The translations under genes were made by a program, and so were the position numbers. A stretch of 64,000 nt of DNA from Lachnospiraceae bacterium. GTDB taxonomy: Bacteria; Bacillota; Clostridia; Lachnospirales; Lachnospiraceae. Below, in pieces: positions 17,197 to 26,300 of this stretch. A model generated the notes under the pieces. The model saw nothing but the letters and a program-made list of their open reading frames with translations. It did not search any database and was not told where the DNA came from. Numbering within the stretch: position 1 is the first letter of the stretch; each line of letters opens with the position of its first letter. The DNA lies in assembly GCA_022800815.1 (NCBI GenBank), contig JAAWRC010000010.1:29463-93462 (forward strand). The letters run 5' to 3'.

Positions 17197-18039
17197 GTGC
17201 GGGAGATAGAGGTAAGCAGGATCACGCAGGTGGTGGAACGGCTCTGCGTCGAGGCCAACGAGCATCTGCCGGAGGATGTGAAGTGTGCGATCCGGGACTG
17301 CAGGGCGTGCGAGGACGGGGAGATCGCAGGGGGAGTCCTGGACAACATCATTGAGAACTTTGAGATTGCGGACAGGGAGTGCGTGCCGATCTGCCAGGAC
17401 ACCGGCATGGCCTGCGTGTTCCTGGAGATCGGGCAGGACGTGCACCTTGTGGGCGGCGGTCTCTCCGAGGCGGTGGACGAGGGCGTGCGGCGGGGATATG
17501 ACAGGGGATACCTCCGGAAATCGGTGGTGAGGGATCCGGTGCGCCGGGGCAACACCGGGGATAACACGCCGGCCATGCTCTACACGGAGATCGTTCCCGG
17601 CGACAAAGTCAAGGTGACGGTGGGGCCGAAGGGCTTCGGGAGCGAGAACATGAGCCAGATCCGCATGTTCAAGCCCTCCCACGGCCTTCAGGGGATCAAG
17701 GACTTTATCCTGGAGGTGGTGGAGACGGCCGGGCCGAATCCCTGCCCGCCCATGGTAATCGGCGTGGGGATCGGAGGAACATTTGACAAGGCGGCACTGC
17801 TTGCGAAGAAGGCGCTCATGAGGCCCCTCGGTTCTTCCCATCCGGATCCCTTTTATGCCGACCTGGAAAAGGAGATGCTGGGGAGGATCAATGAGCTTGG
17901 GATCGGGCCCCAGGGTTTTGGGGGAAGGACGACGGCCATCGGGCTGAATATCGAGACCCTGCCGACCCACATCGCAGGCATGCCGTGCGCAGTCAATATA
18001 AACTGCCACGTGACACGCCACAAAACGGAGGTGATCTGA
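17197..18039 (+). CDS. Class I fumarate hydratase, alpha subunit
   Basis: Oxygen-sensitive [4Fe-4S] hydro-lyase subunit converting fumarate to malate together with the next gene. The conserved Cys lies in ICQDTGMACVF; other signatures are GPKGFGSENMSQIRMF, GIGGTFDKAALLAKKAL and HIAGMPCAVNINCH, with cysteines likely ligating the cluster. Length (280) is normal for the split L-tartrate/fumarate hydratase alpha family. GTG start with GAAGGAGG in front. In this context fumarate rather than tartrate is the expected substrate. Confidence 0.92.
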   Translation: MREIEVSRITQVVERLCVEANEHLPEDVKCAIRDCRACEDGEIAGGVLDNIIENFEIADRECVPICQDTGMACVFLEIGQDVHLVGGGLSEAVDEGVRRGYDRGYLRKSVVRDPVRRGNTGDNTPAMLYTEIVPGDKVKVTVGPKGFGSENMSQIRMFKPSHGLQGIKDFILEVVETAGPNPCPPMVIGVGIGGTFDKAALLAKKALMRPLGSSHPDPFYADLEKEMLGRINELGIGPQGFGGRTTAIGLNIETLPTHIAGMPCAVNINCHVTRHKTEVI

Positions 18040-18040
18040 G

Positions 18041-18613
18041 ATGGCCGAGAACAAGGGCAGAAAGATTACGCTGCCGCTCACGAAGGAGCTGGCGAAGACC
18101 CTGCATGCGGGGGACAGCGTGCTGGTGACCGGAACGATCTATACGTCCCGGGATGCGGGCCACAAGAGGATGTGCGAGGCCCTGGCGAGGGGGGAGGAGC
18201 TTCCCTTTGACCCGACGGACGCCACCATCTACTACGTGGGGCCGACTCCGGCCAAGCCGGGCCAGGTCATCGGCTCCGCGGGGCCGACCACCAGCGGGCG
18301 CATGGACGCCTACGCCCCGACCATGATGTCCGTGGGCGCCAGGGGCATGATCGGAAAAGGCGCCCGCCTTCCGGAGGTCGTCGATGCGATGAAACAATAT
18401 TCCGGCGTCTACTTCGGAGCCATCGGCGGGGCGGGGGCCCTGCTGGCAAAATGCATCAAAAAAGCGGAACTGATCGCCTATGAGGACCTGGGGGCGGAAG
18501 CCCTGAGAAAGCTCTACGTGGAGGACATGCCCCTGGTGGTCATTATCGACAGCGAGGGAAACAACCTGTATGAGAGCGGACGGGCCGCTTATCTGGAGGG
18601 GCGTAGGGGGTAA
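18041..18613 (+). CDS. Class I fumarate hydratase, beta subunit
   Basis: C-terminal catalytic half of the two-subunit fumarase. GSAGPTTSGRMDAYAP, GARGMIGKG and GAIGGAGALLAKCI are family signatures. At 190 residues it matches the beta subunit. It starts 1 bp after the alpha stop and is the last gene of the malic enzyme-aspA-fumarase operon. No T-rich terminator was found downstream; only a 7-bp hairpin occurs at 18646-18669. Confidence 0.92.
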   Translation: MAENKGRKITLPLTKELAKTLHAGDSVLVTGTIYTSRDAGHKRMCEALARGEELPFDPTDATIYYVGPTPAKPGQVIGSAGPTTSGRMDAYAPTMMSVGARGMIGKGARLPEVVDAMKQYSGVYFGAIGGAGALLAKCIKKAELIAYEDLGAEALRKLYVEDMPLVVIIDSEGNNLYESGRAAYLEGRRG

Positions 18614-18719
18614 AAACATATTATCGGCCGCATCTGCCGATGAGTTTCCGCAAAACTGCGCATGCGGAAGAAAAAACGGCATAGAATGAAAAGAAGAGGT
18701 TGTCTAAAGGAGAACGCCC

Positions 18720-20054
18720 ATGTGGAAAAGAAGGAGTCTGGCATGGCTTTTTGCATGGTTGTGTTTTTGGGCTTTTTTGCTTCCCACCGGAAATAGTTAT
18801 GCGGGAGGGGAGGAGGAGCCGCCGAAGGAAACTGGTGCGGAGAAGGCATTTGTCACATCGGAGACGGAAGCGGCACAGGTAGCTGGGGAGGTGGCGCAGG
18901 AGGCCGCCTCGGGGGAAGCGGAGGGTGGGCCGGGAGAGCTTTACGCCATCAGCGCCGTGCTTTTGGACGGGGATTCGGGCCGGGTGCTCTATGAGAAGAA
19001 CGGCTACGAGGTGCGGCCCATGGCGAGCACCACCAAGATCATGACCTGCATCCTGGCCCTGGAAAACCTGGACGAGGAGACGGCCGTCACCGCTTCCGCA
19101 GAGGCGGCTTCCCAGCCAAAGGTCCGCCTGGGGATGCGGGAGGGGGAGCAGTATATGTTGAAGGATCTGCTCTATTCCCTGATGTTGGAATCCCACAACG
19201 ATTCGGCGGTGGCCGTGGCGGAGGCGGTTTCCGGGAGCGTGGAGGGGTTTTCCACGCTGATGAATCAGAAGGCGAGGGAGATCGGCTGTGAGAACACCTG
19301 CTTTCTGACTCCCAACGGGCTGGATGCGAAGAAGGAGGAGGACGGCGTTACCATGTCCCATTCCACCACGGCGGCGGACCTGGCCAGGATCATGCGCTAC
19401 TGTACCGTGGAATCGCCGAAAAAGGACCGGTTTCGGGAGATCACCGGGACGGCCTCCTACCAGTTCCGGGCGGCCGGCCGGAGTTTTTCCTGCAACAACC
19501 ACAACGCCTTTCTCCACATGATGGAGGGGGCTTTTTCCGGGAAAACCGGGTTTACGGGGGAGGCGGGATACTGCTACGTGGGGGCTCTGGAGCGGGACGG
19601 GAAGACCCTGATCGTGGCCCTTCTCGGCTGCGGCTGGCCCAACAATAAAACCTATAAATGGAGCGATGCCAGAAAGCTGATGGAATATGGGCTGTCCAAC
19701 TATGAGTACCGGGAGATCTATCAGAAGCCGGAACTCTCGGATCTTCCCGTGGAAGGAGGAATTCCGGCGGGCGGGGAGGCGAACGAGACGGCCTTCGTGC
19801 CTCTGGTGGAGGTGAAGGGAGAGGGAAGCCGTTTTCGGCTCCTCATGCGGGAGGGGGAGCAGGTGGAGGTGAGGACGGAATTGGAAACGAGCCTCACGGC
19901 CCCCGTCGCAAAGGACCGGATGGTGGGAAGAATCGTCTACAGCCTGGACGGGGAGACGGTGGCCTTCTGTGAGATTCGGACGGTGGCTTCGGTGGAAAAG
20001 TTGGATTTTACATGGTGTCTGTCCCAAGTTTTGGGGATGGCTCTGGAACCATAA
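18720..20054 (+). CDS. dacF: D-alanyl-D-alanine carboxypeptidase (PBP5/DacF type)
   Basis: Secreted serine peptidase (S11) trimming the terminal D-Ala of peptidoglycan stem peptides. It has an N-terminal signal peptide (hydrophobic residues 7-22), an acidic linker, then the active-site motifs: S-x-x-K as STTK (about residue 103), S-x-N as SHND and K-T-G as GKTGFTGE. A C-terminal beta domain (about 345-444) resembles PBP5_C. No clear C-terminal amphipathic anchor is visible. AAAGGAG precedes ATG 18720. Monocistronic by spacing. Confidence 0.9.
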   Translation: MWKRRSLAWLFAWLCFWAFLLPTGNSYAGGEEEPPKETGAEKAFVTSETEAAQVAGEVAQEAASGEAEGGPGELYAISAVLLDGDSGRVLYEKNGYEVRPMASTTKIMTCILALENLDEETAVTASAEAASQPKVRLGMREGEQYMLKDLLYSLMLESHNDSAVAVAEAVSGSVEGFSTLMNQKAREIGCENTCFLTPNGLDAKKEEDGVTMSHSTTAADLARIMRYCTVESPKKDRFREITGTASYQFRAAGRSFSCNNHNAFLHMMEGAFSGKTGFTGEAGYCYVGALERDGKTLIVALLGCGWPNNKTYKWSDARKLMEYGLSNYEYREIYQKPELSDLPVEGGIPAGGEANETAFVPLVEVKGEGSRFRLLMREGEQVEVRTELETSLTAPVAKDRMVGRIVYSLDGETVAFCEIRTVASVEKLDFTWCLSQVLGMALEP

Positions 20055-20068
20055 AAAAGTAAAAAAGA

Positions 20069-20098
20069 TTGGCCAATCCGGCAATTCTCATGTATAAT
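20069..20098 (+). promoter_or_regulatory. Sigma-A promoter for the DUF5685-DnaJ pair
   Basis: TTGGCC (20069-20074), 18 bp spacer, perfect TATAAT (20093-20098), 49 bp before ATG 20148. Confidence 0.6.
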
Positions 20099-20147
20099 GG
20101 AGGTGCGTGGATTGGCTGATTTTTTATGGAATAAAAGGAGTGGTCCC

Positions 20148-21044
20148 ATGTTCGGTTATGTGACGATCAACAAGCCGGAGCTTAAGATCCGGGAATTTCA
20201 GAGGTATCAGGGATATTACTGCGGGATCTGCCGGAGCTTAAGGCTCCGGTACGGTTTTTCCGGACAGATGGCATTGAATTATGACATGGTGTTTCTGGCG
20301 GCCCTGCTCACGGGGCTATACGAGGGGAAGGAGTATCTGGCCCTGCGCCGGTGTGCGCTCCACCCGGCGGAAAAGCATTTGTCGATCCAGAACCCTTATA
20401 TTGATTATGCTGCGGACATGACGGTGCTCTTCGCCTGGCATAATCTGATGGACGACTGGGAGGATGACAGAAACCCGTGCAGCCTGGCGGCGGCGGGGAT
20501 GTTAAAGAAAAAATGTACCGCCCTGAAAGGGCGCTATCCCAGGCAGTGGCGGGCGGCGGGCAGCTGCATCCGGAAGCTTCACGGCTATGAGCGGGAAAAG
20601 AGTCCGGATCTGGACGGGGCGGCCGGCTGCATGGGGGCGCTTCTGGGGGAAATTCTGGTTCGGGAAAAGGACCAGTGGGAAGAACCTCTGCGGGCCATGG
20701 GATTTTATTTGGGGAAATTCGTCTACCTGATGGACGCCTATGAGGATCTCGCCCAGGATGAGAGAAAAGGCCGGTATAATCCGCTGTCCCGGGAGAAGGA
20801 AAGGCCGGATTTCGAAGACTGGTTTGCACAGGTGATGACCATGATGATGGCCGGCTGCGCCAGGGAATTTGAACGGCTTCCGATTTTAAAGGATGTTGCT
20901 ATTTTGAGAAATATATTGTATGCTGGTGTCTGGACGAAATATGATCTCATCAGAAAAAGACAGGGCTCTCATCAGAAAGAGACAGTGACTTCATCAGAAA
21001 GAAACGCAGAGAGAGAACGGGAGAATTGGCATGGATCCATATAA
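20148..21044 (+). CDS. DUF5685 family protein
   Basis: 298-residue soluble protein beginning [18 protein letters not shown] and containing [14 protein letters not shown], the conserved start of the DUF5685 family of Clostridia. A His/Asp-rich helical core ([15 protein letters not shown]) and [21 protein letters not shown] suggest a helical, perhaps prenyl-synthase-like fold with acidic metal-binding residues; this is inference. Start ATG 20148 follows AAAGGAG. It overlaps the J-domain gene by 14 bp, a pairing I recall from Lachnospiraceae genomes. Function unknown. Confidence 0.8.
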   Translation: MFGYVTINKPELKIREFQRYQGYYCGICRSLRLRYGFSGQMALNYDMVFLAALLTGLYEGKEYLALRRCALHPAEKHLSIQNPYIDYAADMTVLFAWHNLMDDWEDDRNPCSLAAAGMLKKKCTALKGRYPRQWRAAGSCIRKLHGYEREKSPDLDGAAGCMGALLGEILVREKDQWEEPLRAMGFYLGKFVYLMDAYEDLAQDERKGRYNPLSREKERPDFEDWFAQVMTMMMAGCAREFERLPILKDVAILRNILYAGVWTKYDLIRKRQGSHQKETVTSSERNAERERENWHGSI

Positions 21045-21732
21045 AGTGCTGGGGCTGGACCCTTCGGCCTCCGACGAAGAAGTAAAGAAGGCTTACCGGA
21101 ATTTGAGCAGGAAGTATCATCCGGACTCTAATGTGAACAGCGCCCACCCGGAGATTGCGGAGGCGAAGTTCAAGGAGGTTCAGCAGGCTTACGATATTAT
21201 TATGAAGAAACGGCAGGACGGCGGCTCCGGCTATGGGAGCAGCGGCTATGACGGAGACGGGCAGGACGGCTATGACGATCCCTTTGGCGGTTTCGGAGGC
21301 TTTGATCCCTTCCGTGGTTTCGGAAGCTTCGGCGGTTCCTATGGCCAGAGTAGGCGTAGTACGTACCAGAATGAGACGGACAGCCACCTTCGGGCAGCGG
21401 CCAATTATATCAATTCCGGCCATTACAGGGAGGCCTTAAACGTGCTGGAAGGGATCAAGGCGCGGGGCGGCACCTGGTATTATTACCACGCTGCGGCAAA
21501 TTCCGGGATGGGCAACAACATTCAGGCCATGGAGTCGGCCAGAAAGGCGGTGGAGCTGGAACCGGACAACGCCCGTTTCCGCATGCTCTTAAATCAGTTG
21601 GAGTCCGGGGGAAGCTGGTATCGCTCTATGGGGGAGGGATACGGCCGCAGCATGGGGAACATGAACAGTTGGTGCTGTCAGATCCTTGCCCTCAACGCCT
21701 GTTTGAACCTCTGCTGCTGCAGACCCTTTTAG
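21031..21732 (+). CDS. J-domain protein with TPR-like repeat and Cys-rich tail
   Basis: 233 residues. The N-terminal J domain (about 1-65) contains the HPD tripeptide in KYHPDSN, needed to stimulate Hsp70 ATPase. A Gly/Asp/Phe-rich linker (about 70-110) follows, then two TPR-like helices ([31 protein letters not shown]). The tail reads [20 protein letters not shown], with six cysteines in the last 20 residues. It lacks the zinc domain of true DnaJ, so it is a specialised co-chaperone. Coupled to the DUF5685 gene. Confidence 0.85.
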   Translation: MDPYKVLGLDPSASDEEVKKAYRNLSRKYHPDSNVNSAHPEIAEAKFKEVQQAYDIIMKKRQDGGSGYGSSGYDGDGQDGYDDPFGGFGGFDPFRGFGSFGGSYGQSRRSTYQNETDSHLRAAANYINSGHYREALNVLEGIKARGGTWYYYHAAANSGMGNNIQAMESARKAVELEPDNARFRMLLNQLESGGSWYRSMGEGYGRSMGNMNSWCCQILALNACLNLCCCRPF

Positions 21733-21770
21733 ACATCTGCAAAAAACAGTGGGGCCGCTAAAAAATAAGG

Positions 21771-21800
21771 TTGACACCTTGGGGAGAACAAGTGTAAAAT
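21771..21800 (+). promoter_or_regulatory. Strong sigma-A promoter for the ligase-like gene
   Basis: Perfect -35 TTGACA (21771-21776), 18 bp spacer and TAAAAT (21795-21800). The coding start is at 21879. Confidence 0.7.
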
Positions 21801-21878
21801 ATTTAGTGGCCTTTATTATATGGATCCTGTGGAGAAGGGATCCGGCGGAGAAGACAGAAAAGACGGAGAGGGTCAGAG

Positions 21879-23288
21879 ATGATTCACGGCAGAGAGAAAC
21901 CGGGCTTGCTGGATATCCTGCTTGACCATTATATCGTATTCTGTGTATTTTTTGCCCTGCTTATGATGACACTGACCGGTGTGGGGGACGTGCGCACGGT
22001 GAGCATGGCAGGGCTTCTTTTGTGTGCGGCGGGCCTGGCACAGCCTTCTGCCGCCGTTGATCTCTGGGTCTTCATCCCTCTGGTTCTCTATAACGGCATC
22101 AATATGGCTTCCTCCTATGCCGCCCACGGAAACGTCACCGAGGGATACGGGGGGATTCAGATGATCCTGCCGACGATCTATCTCCTGACGGCCTGTATGG
22201 ATGATTCCGGGCTTCTCCTGTTGAAGCGTATGTGCGTGGTCTGGGCGGGAATTCTGGCGGCGGCGGGGCTTGTTGGCTACGTGGCCGGCGCCCTGCTCGG
22301 GGAGGGGGCCGGCCGCATGGGCGGCCCCCTGGGAAATCCCAATGCGTCGGGGATCTTTCTGGTGATGGGCTGGTTTGCGGTTCAGAAAAAAGAAACAGAG
22401 AGGTCCAGGGCAGACAGGGGAACGGACCGGTGGGAGCGGATCTTTGCCGGCCTGGAGCCGGTTCTGCTCGCCGCACTGGCGCTTACCCTGTCGATGGGAA
22501 GCTTCGTCGCCATGGCGGCGGGGATTCTCGTGTTGTTTTTCTCGGAACGGAAACGGGGAAGGAAGGAGTGGTTCCGGTATGTCTGCCGGACCCTGGCGAA
22601 GGCGTCCTTCGGGATTGGGACCGGGCTCCTTCTCTATCTGGGAGCTGCCCGGTCCGGCGCCGGTTGGGTCTGCGTCCCCCTCATCCTGTATGTGCTGGCG
22701 CAGGCGTTTTACTGGAAGGATCTGGAGTGTTTTTTGCAGATACATACCCGGATGGCGGCAGGTCTTGCGGCCGGGGGGATTCTGGTGGCGGGGCTGGCAG
22801 TCGGGATGAGGCCGGCTGCCTTTTCGACCTTTGCCGAGCGGCTGGAAATGATGCGTTCCGGCTTCTCCTATCTGACGGTAGCTCCGGTTTTCGGAGTGGG
22901 GCCCTTCAGGTGGAGGCTCCTGGACATGCAGGATGGGGGAACTTATTTCGCCACATGGCATATCCACAATGTACTGATTCACACAGCCGTGGAGTTTGGC
23001 CTGGCTGCTGCAGCGATGCTTATCTGGCTAGTAGTTCGCTTTTACCGGAAAAAGGCAGACGCCTGTACAAAGGCCAGTTTCACCGCCTACTGCGTTCACA
23101 ATCTGATGGATACCAGTTTCTTTTATGCCGGCATTACCTCCTTCGCACTGATCCTGGCGGGAAATCCGGGGGAAGGAGGGAAGCGGCTCGGAGGGATGTG
23201 GCTCAAGGCCCTGTTCCTGCTTCTCGCAGCGCTGCATGCTGTTCATTTTTATAATATCTCTGCCCTGCAAGCAGGTGTTTTGCCCTGA
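21879..23288 (+). CDS. O-antigen ligase-like polytopic membrane protein
   Basis: 469 residues with about ten to twelve hydrophobic helices. GNPNASGIFLV (about residue 150) and the large outside loop ending in ATWHIHNVLIHTAVEFG match the Wzy_C / O-antigen ligase (WaaL) fold, where the loop His takes part in glycan transfer. In Firmicutes these proteins polymerise or transfer surface glycans. No glycosyltransferase genes are adjacent, but the next gene encodes a large surface protein that could be a substrate (inference). Confidence 0.75.
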   Translation: MIHGREKPGLLDILLDHYIVFCVFFALLMMTLTGVGDVRTVSMAGLLLCAAGLAQPSAAVDLWVFIPLVLYNGINMASSYAAHGNVTEGYGGIQMILPTIYLLTACMDDSGLLLLKRMCVVWAGILAAAGLVGYVAGALLGEGAGRMGGPLGNPNASGIFLVMGWFAVQKKETERSRADRGTDRWERIFAGLEPVLLAALALTLSMGSFVAMAAGILVLFFSERKRGRKEWFRYVCRTLAKASFGIGTGLLLYLGAARSGAGWVCVPLILYVLAQAFYWKDLECFLQIHTRMAAGLAAGGILVAGLAVGMRPAAFSTFAERLEMMRSGFSYLTVAPVFGVGPFRWRLLDMQDGGTYFATWHIHNVLIHTAVEFGLAAAAMLIWLVVRFYRKKADACTKASFTAYCVHNLMDTSFFYAGITSFALILAGNPGEGGKRLGGMWLKALFLLLAALHAVHFYNISALQAGVLP

Positions 23289-23371
23289 ACCACCCTATCA
23301 GGGATAAAAAACAGGCAAGTTTGAGTTTCGCAATTACATAGAAATAAAAAATTCGGAAGGGAGTTGGAACC

Positions 23372-26300
23372 ATGAAGTTTTCCAAAAAGTGTGTACGGAT
23401 CTTCGGCGGCTGTATCCTCTTTTTCACTTTTGCCCTGGCCCTGGCCACGGCAGCCAAGGCGGTTTCGAACCAGTGGGATGCGGACGGCTCCTACAGTCTG
23501 GTCATCCAGAAGCAGTTTGACAGCACGCTCTCACGGGATGTCTTAGACAAGGCAAAGGAGGAAACCTACCGCTTCCGTGTCGAGGGCTACCGTCTGGACG
23601 GGGACAAGAATAAGATCCAGATCGACGATATCGTGGAGATCGGCCCGAATTCGGCCAACTGGACAGGGAACTCGACTACCGGAGAGCCCTGGAAGCTGTC
23701 GGAGACACTCAAATCCAAAGGGCCCATCCATGTCTCGGTGACGGAGATCACCAACGACGTGACGCTGTTGGTGAATGGCAAGGAGTACAACATGGGGGAC
23801 TCTCGTGCCGAGGTCTCCAACCTGTATACGGAGGCTCCCCAGGTACGGGATCTAAACAGCAACGGAAAGATCACCCTCTCCCGGCCGAAGACGAAAATGG
23901 TCTATAAGAATGGAACCCTGGTGGAGGAAGCGGTCACTGCCACCTCCACCTTCCTCATAAAGCATGAGTGGCCATGGACCGACGACAAGGTGGCCAAGCC
24001 CCAAAACTGGACTCAGATGCCGGAGAAGGTGGTGACGCTGAAGCCTGGCGATACATACAATTATACCGGACTTGCGGCGGGACGCTACACCATCGAGGAT
24101 CTGGCCGTGTCCGGCTACAAGATCCAGCTTGGGTCCCGGACGAAGGACGTCCCGGCGGGAAAGACCGGGGAGTTCTACATCAACAGCAAGCCCGGGAAGC
24201 TGATCATCACTGCCGGGGGCACGCAGAACGACGGTGATCATCATTATTATACGATCAAGCGGGTCAGCGCCCCGGCCGGTGCGGAGCCCTTCGAGGACCG
24301 GACCACCCAGGCCGTCGTCTCGGGAGGGCGCTATTCAGTCACAAACCTGCCCCGGGGCAGGTACGAGGTGACGGAGTACACCTTTTCCGGCGCACCTACC
24401 AAGTTCAAGGTGAGGGTGCCGGAGACGACAGAGACCGACAAATCCTTTAAATTCAGAGACTTTACCGCACAGGGCAAGACGATTACCAGATATTATATCA
24501 CCATGGGCGGCGACTATGTCGACGGTTTTCGGTACGGGCCCATGTATAATGCGGCGGGGAGAATGCTTCCTGAGACGAGCCTGTACAATGTGCGCTATAT
24601 CGCCGATTTCCTTCAGGCGGACGGAACGACGAAACGCCTGGGCTATAGCGCCTCCAACCGCAAGGGCAATTACTATTACACCTTAAATGATACGATCATC
24701 CCGGGAACCGGAAGTCAGAGACTGGCTTTCGGCGTGGGCGAGACGGCGGCCAACAAAGGCGGATACTGTCTGCTGCGGTGGACCGAGCATACGAGGACCA
24801 CGAAAACCGAAACCAAAGACTACGACAACATCGATTACACCTTCACCGTGGACGACCGTGGCTGGATGGAGATCACCGCACCGACGGTCACGTCTGCCGA
24901 TATCGGTGCGGACAGGATCACTTACACCTACACGGTCCGGAAGGATGTGGGCGGGCCGGCGGTCGGGACGCTGACGCTGAAACCGGGCGAGACCGGGAAG
25001 CTCGAGGGGCTGGAGGCGGGAAGCTACTTCGTCAGAGAGACGGTGAACCTGGACCAGCCGGACGGCTTCCAGATGGAGATTTCCGGCGATCCCTTCGGCT
25101 CCACGGAGGCGGGGACGTCCTTTGACCTGGTGACGATGGGCGACCGTGCCCTGACCATCACGAAGCCTACGGCTGTCAATGACGGCGGCCGGACCTATAC
25201 CTTCAAGGTGGAGCGGACCGGAGGAAAAGAACTGCCCACTCCCTTTACGCCACGGACCGTGACCCTCAAGGCGGGGGAGAGCAGCGGCGGTATCGTCCTC
25301 CCGGAGGGCGAATACAAGATTACGCCCACGGATGACATGACCGAGGTCTTCCAGCTGACCTGCAGCGACAGTACCCAGGTCCATGCGGAGGTCCCCTCTG
25401 CCCAATCGGCCACCGTGACCTTTACAAATGTGTTCACGGAGGGAAACTATGGCTACCGCTATGTCCATGAGTATTACCTGAAAAACGGGGACGAAGACAA
25501 ATACAGCTACGAGGGCTGCAGCCCGGTGACGACGGTGGGCGGCCGGGATAACGATCAGGAGACTTATGGCTCTGTCGATGTCACCAAGGAGCCGGCCTTT
25601 ACCTTCACTGGCGCGGACGGGGAAAAACAGACCTACTCCTACGCCTATATGCCGGACAACAACGGTTATGGCTATGCGAATGAGGGGAAGACGGCCGGCA
25701 GGAGCAGTGTGGACGGTCTGCGCCCTTCGAACCAGAGTATCGAAAAGCGGACCGGAACACCGATTTCTTACAGTGTGGATGCAACTTTGACCGGGAATAA
25801 GTCTATCGGAGTTGACGAGAATAAATCCCAGATCATCATTCTGCGCTATTTCCGGGTACTGCCACAGAACCAGAAGGGCAGCTATAAGTACGTCCACGTG
25901 TATTATCACCGAAACAGGGACGGCACCGTCGCCTGGGAGGGAACTAGCGACATTCAGGAGGCGACCGGCCAGCTGGGACTGTCCTACCCGGCCAAAAATA
26001 TTCCGCTGGTGCCGAATTACAGACCGGAAGGTGAAGACCAGACGTACCATTACGTCCACAACAACCGCCCCACCTGCGGCGTCTTGGCGGACGATCCCCA
26101 TGACACGAATGCCGCACTGATCGAGGGAATGGCCACAAGTAAACCCGACGCACAGCAGCGATACTATCCCAACAGCGACGGAGACAGCGTCGTTGCCACC
26201 GAAGACGGCAAGCAGATCATCATCCTGCGCTATTACCGTGAGGAAGACCCGGTGGTGACCAACGGCACCTACAAGGTCGTCCACGAGTACTATTTCCGGG

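Noticed and set aside
18646..18669. TTCCGCA/TGCGGAA hairpin after fumarase as a terminator
   Set aside because: Only 7 bp with a 10-nt loop and no T tract; too weak to call.
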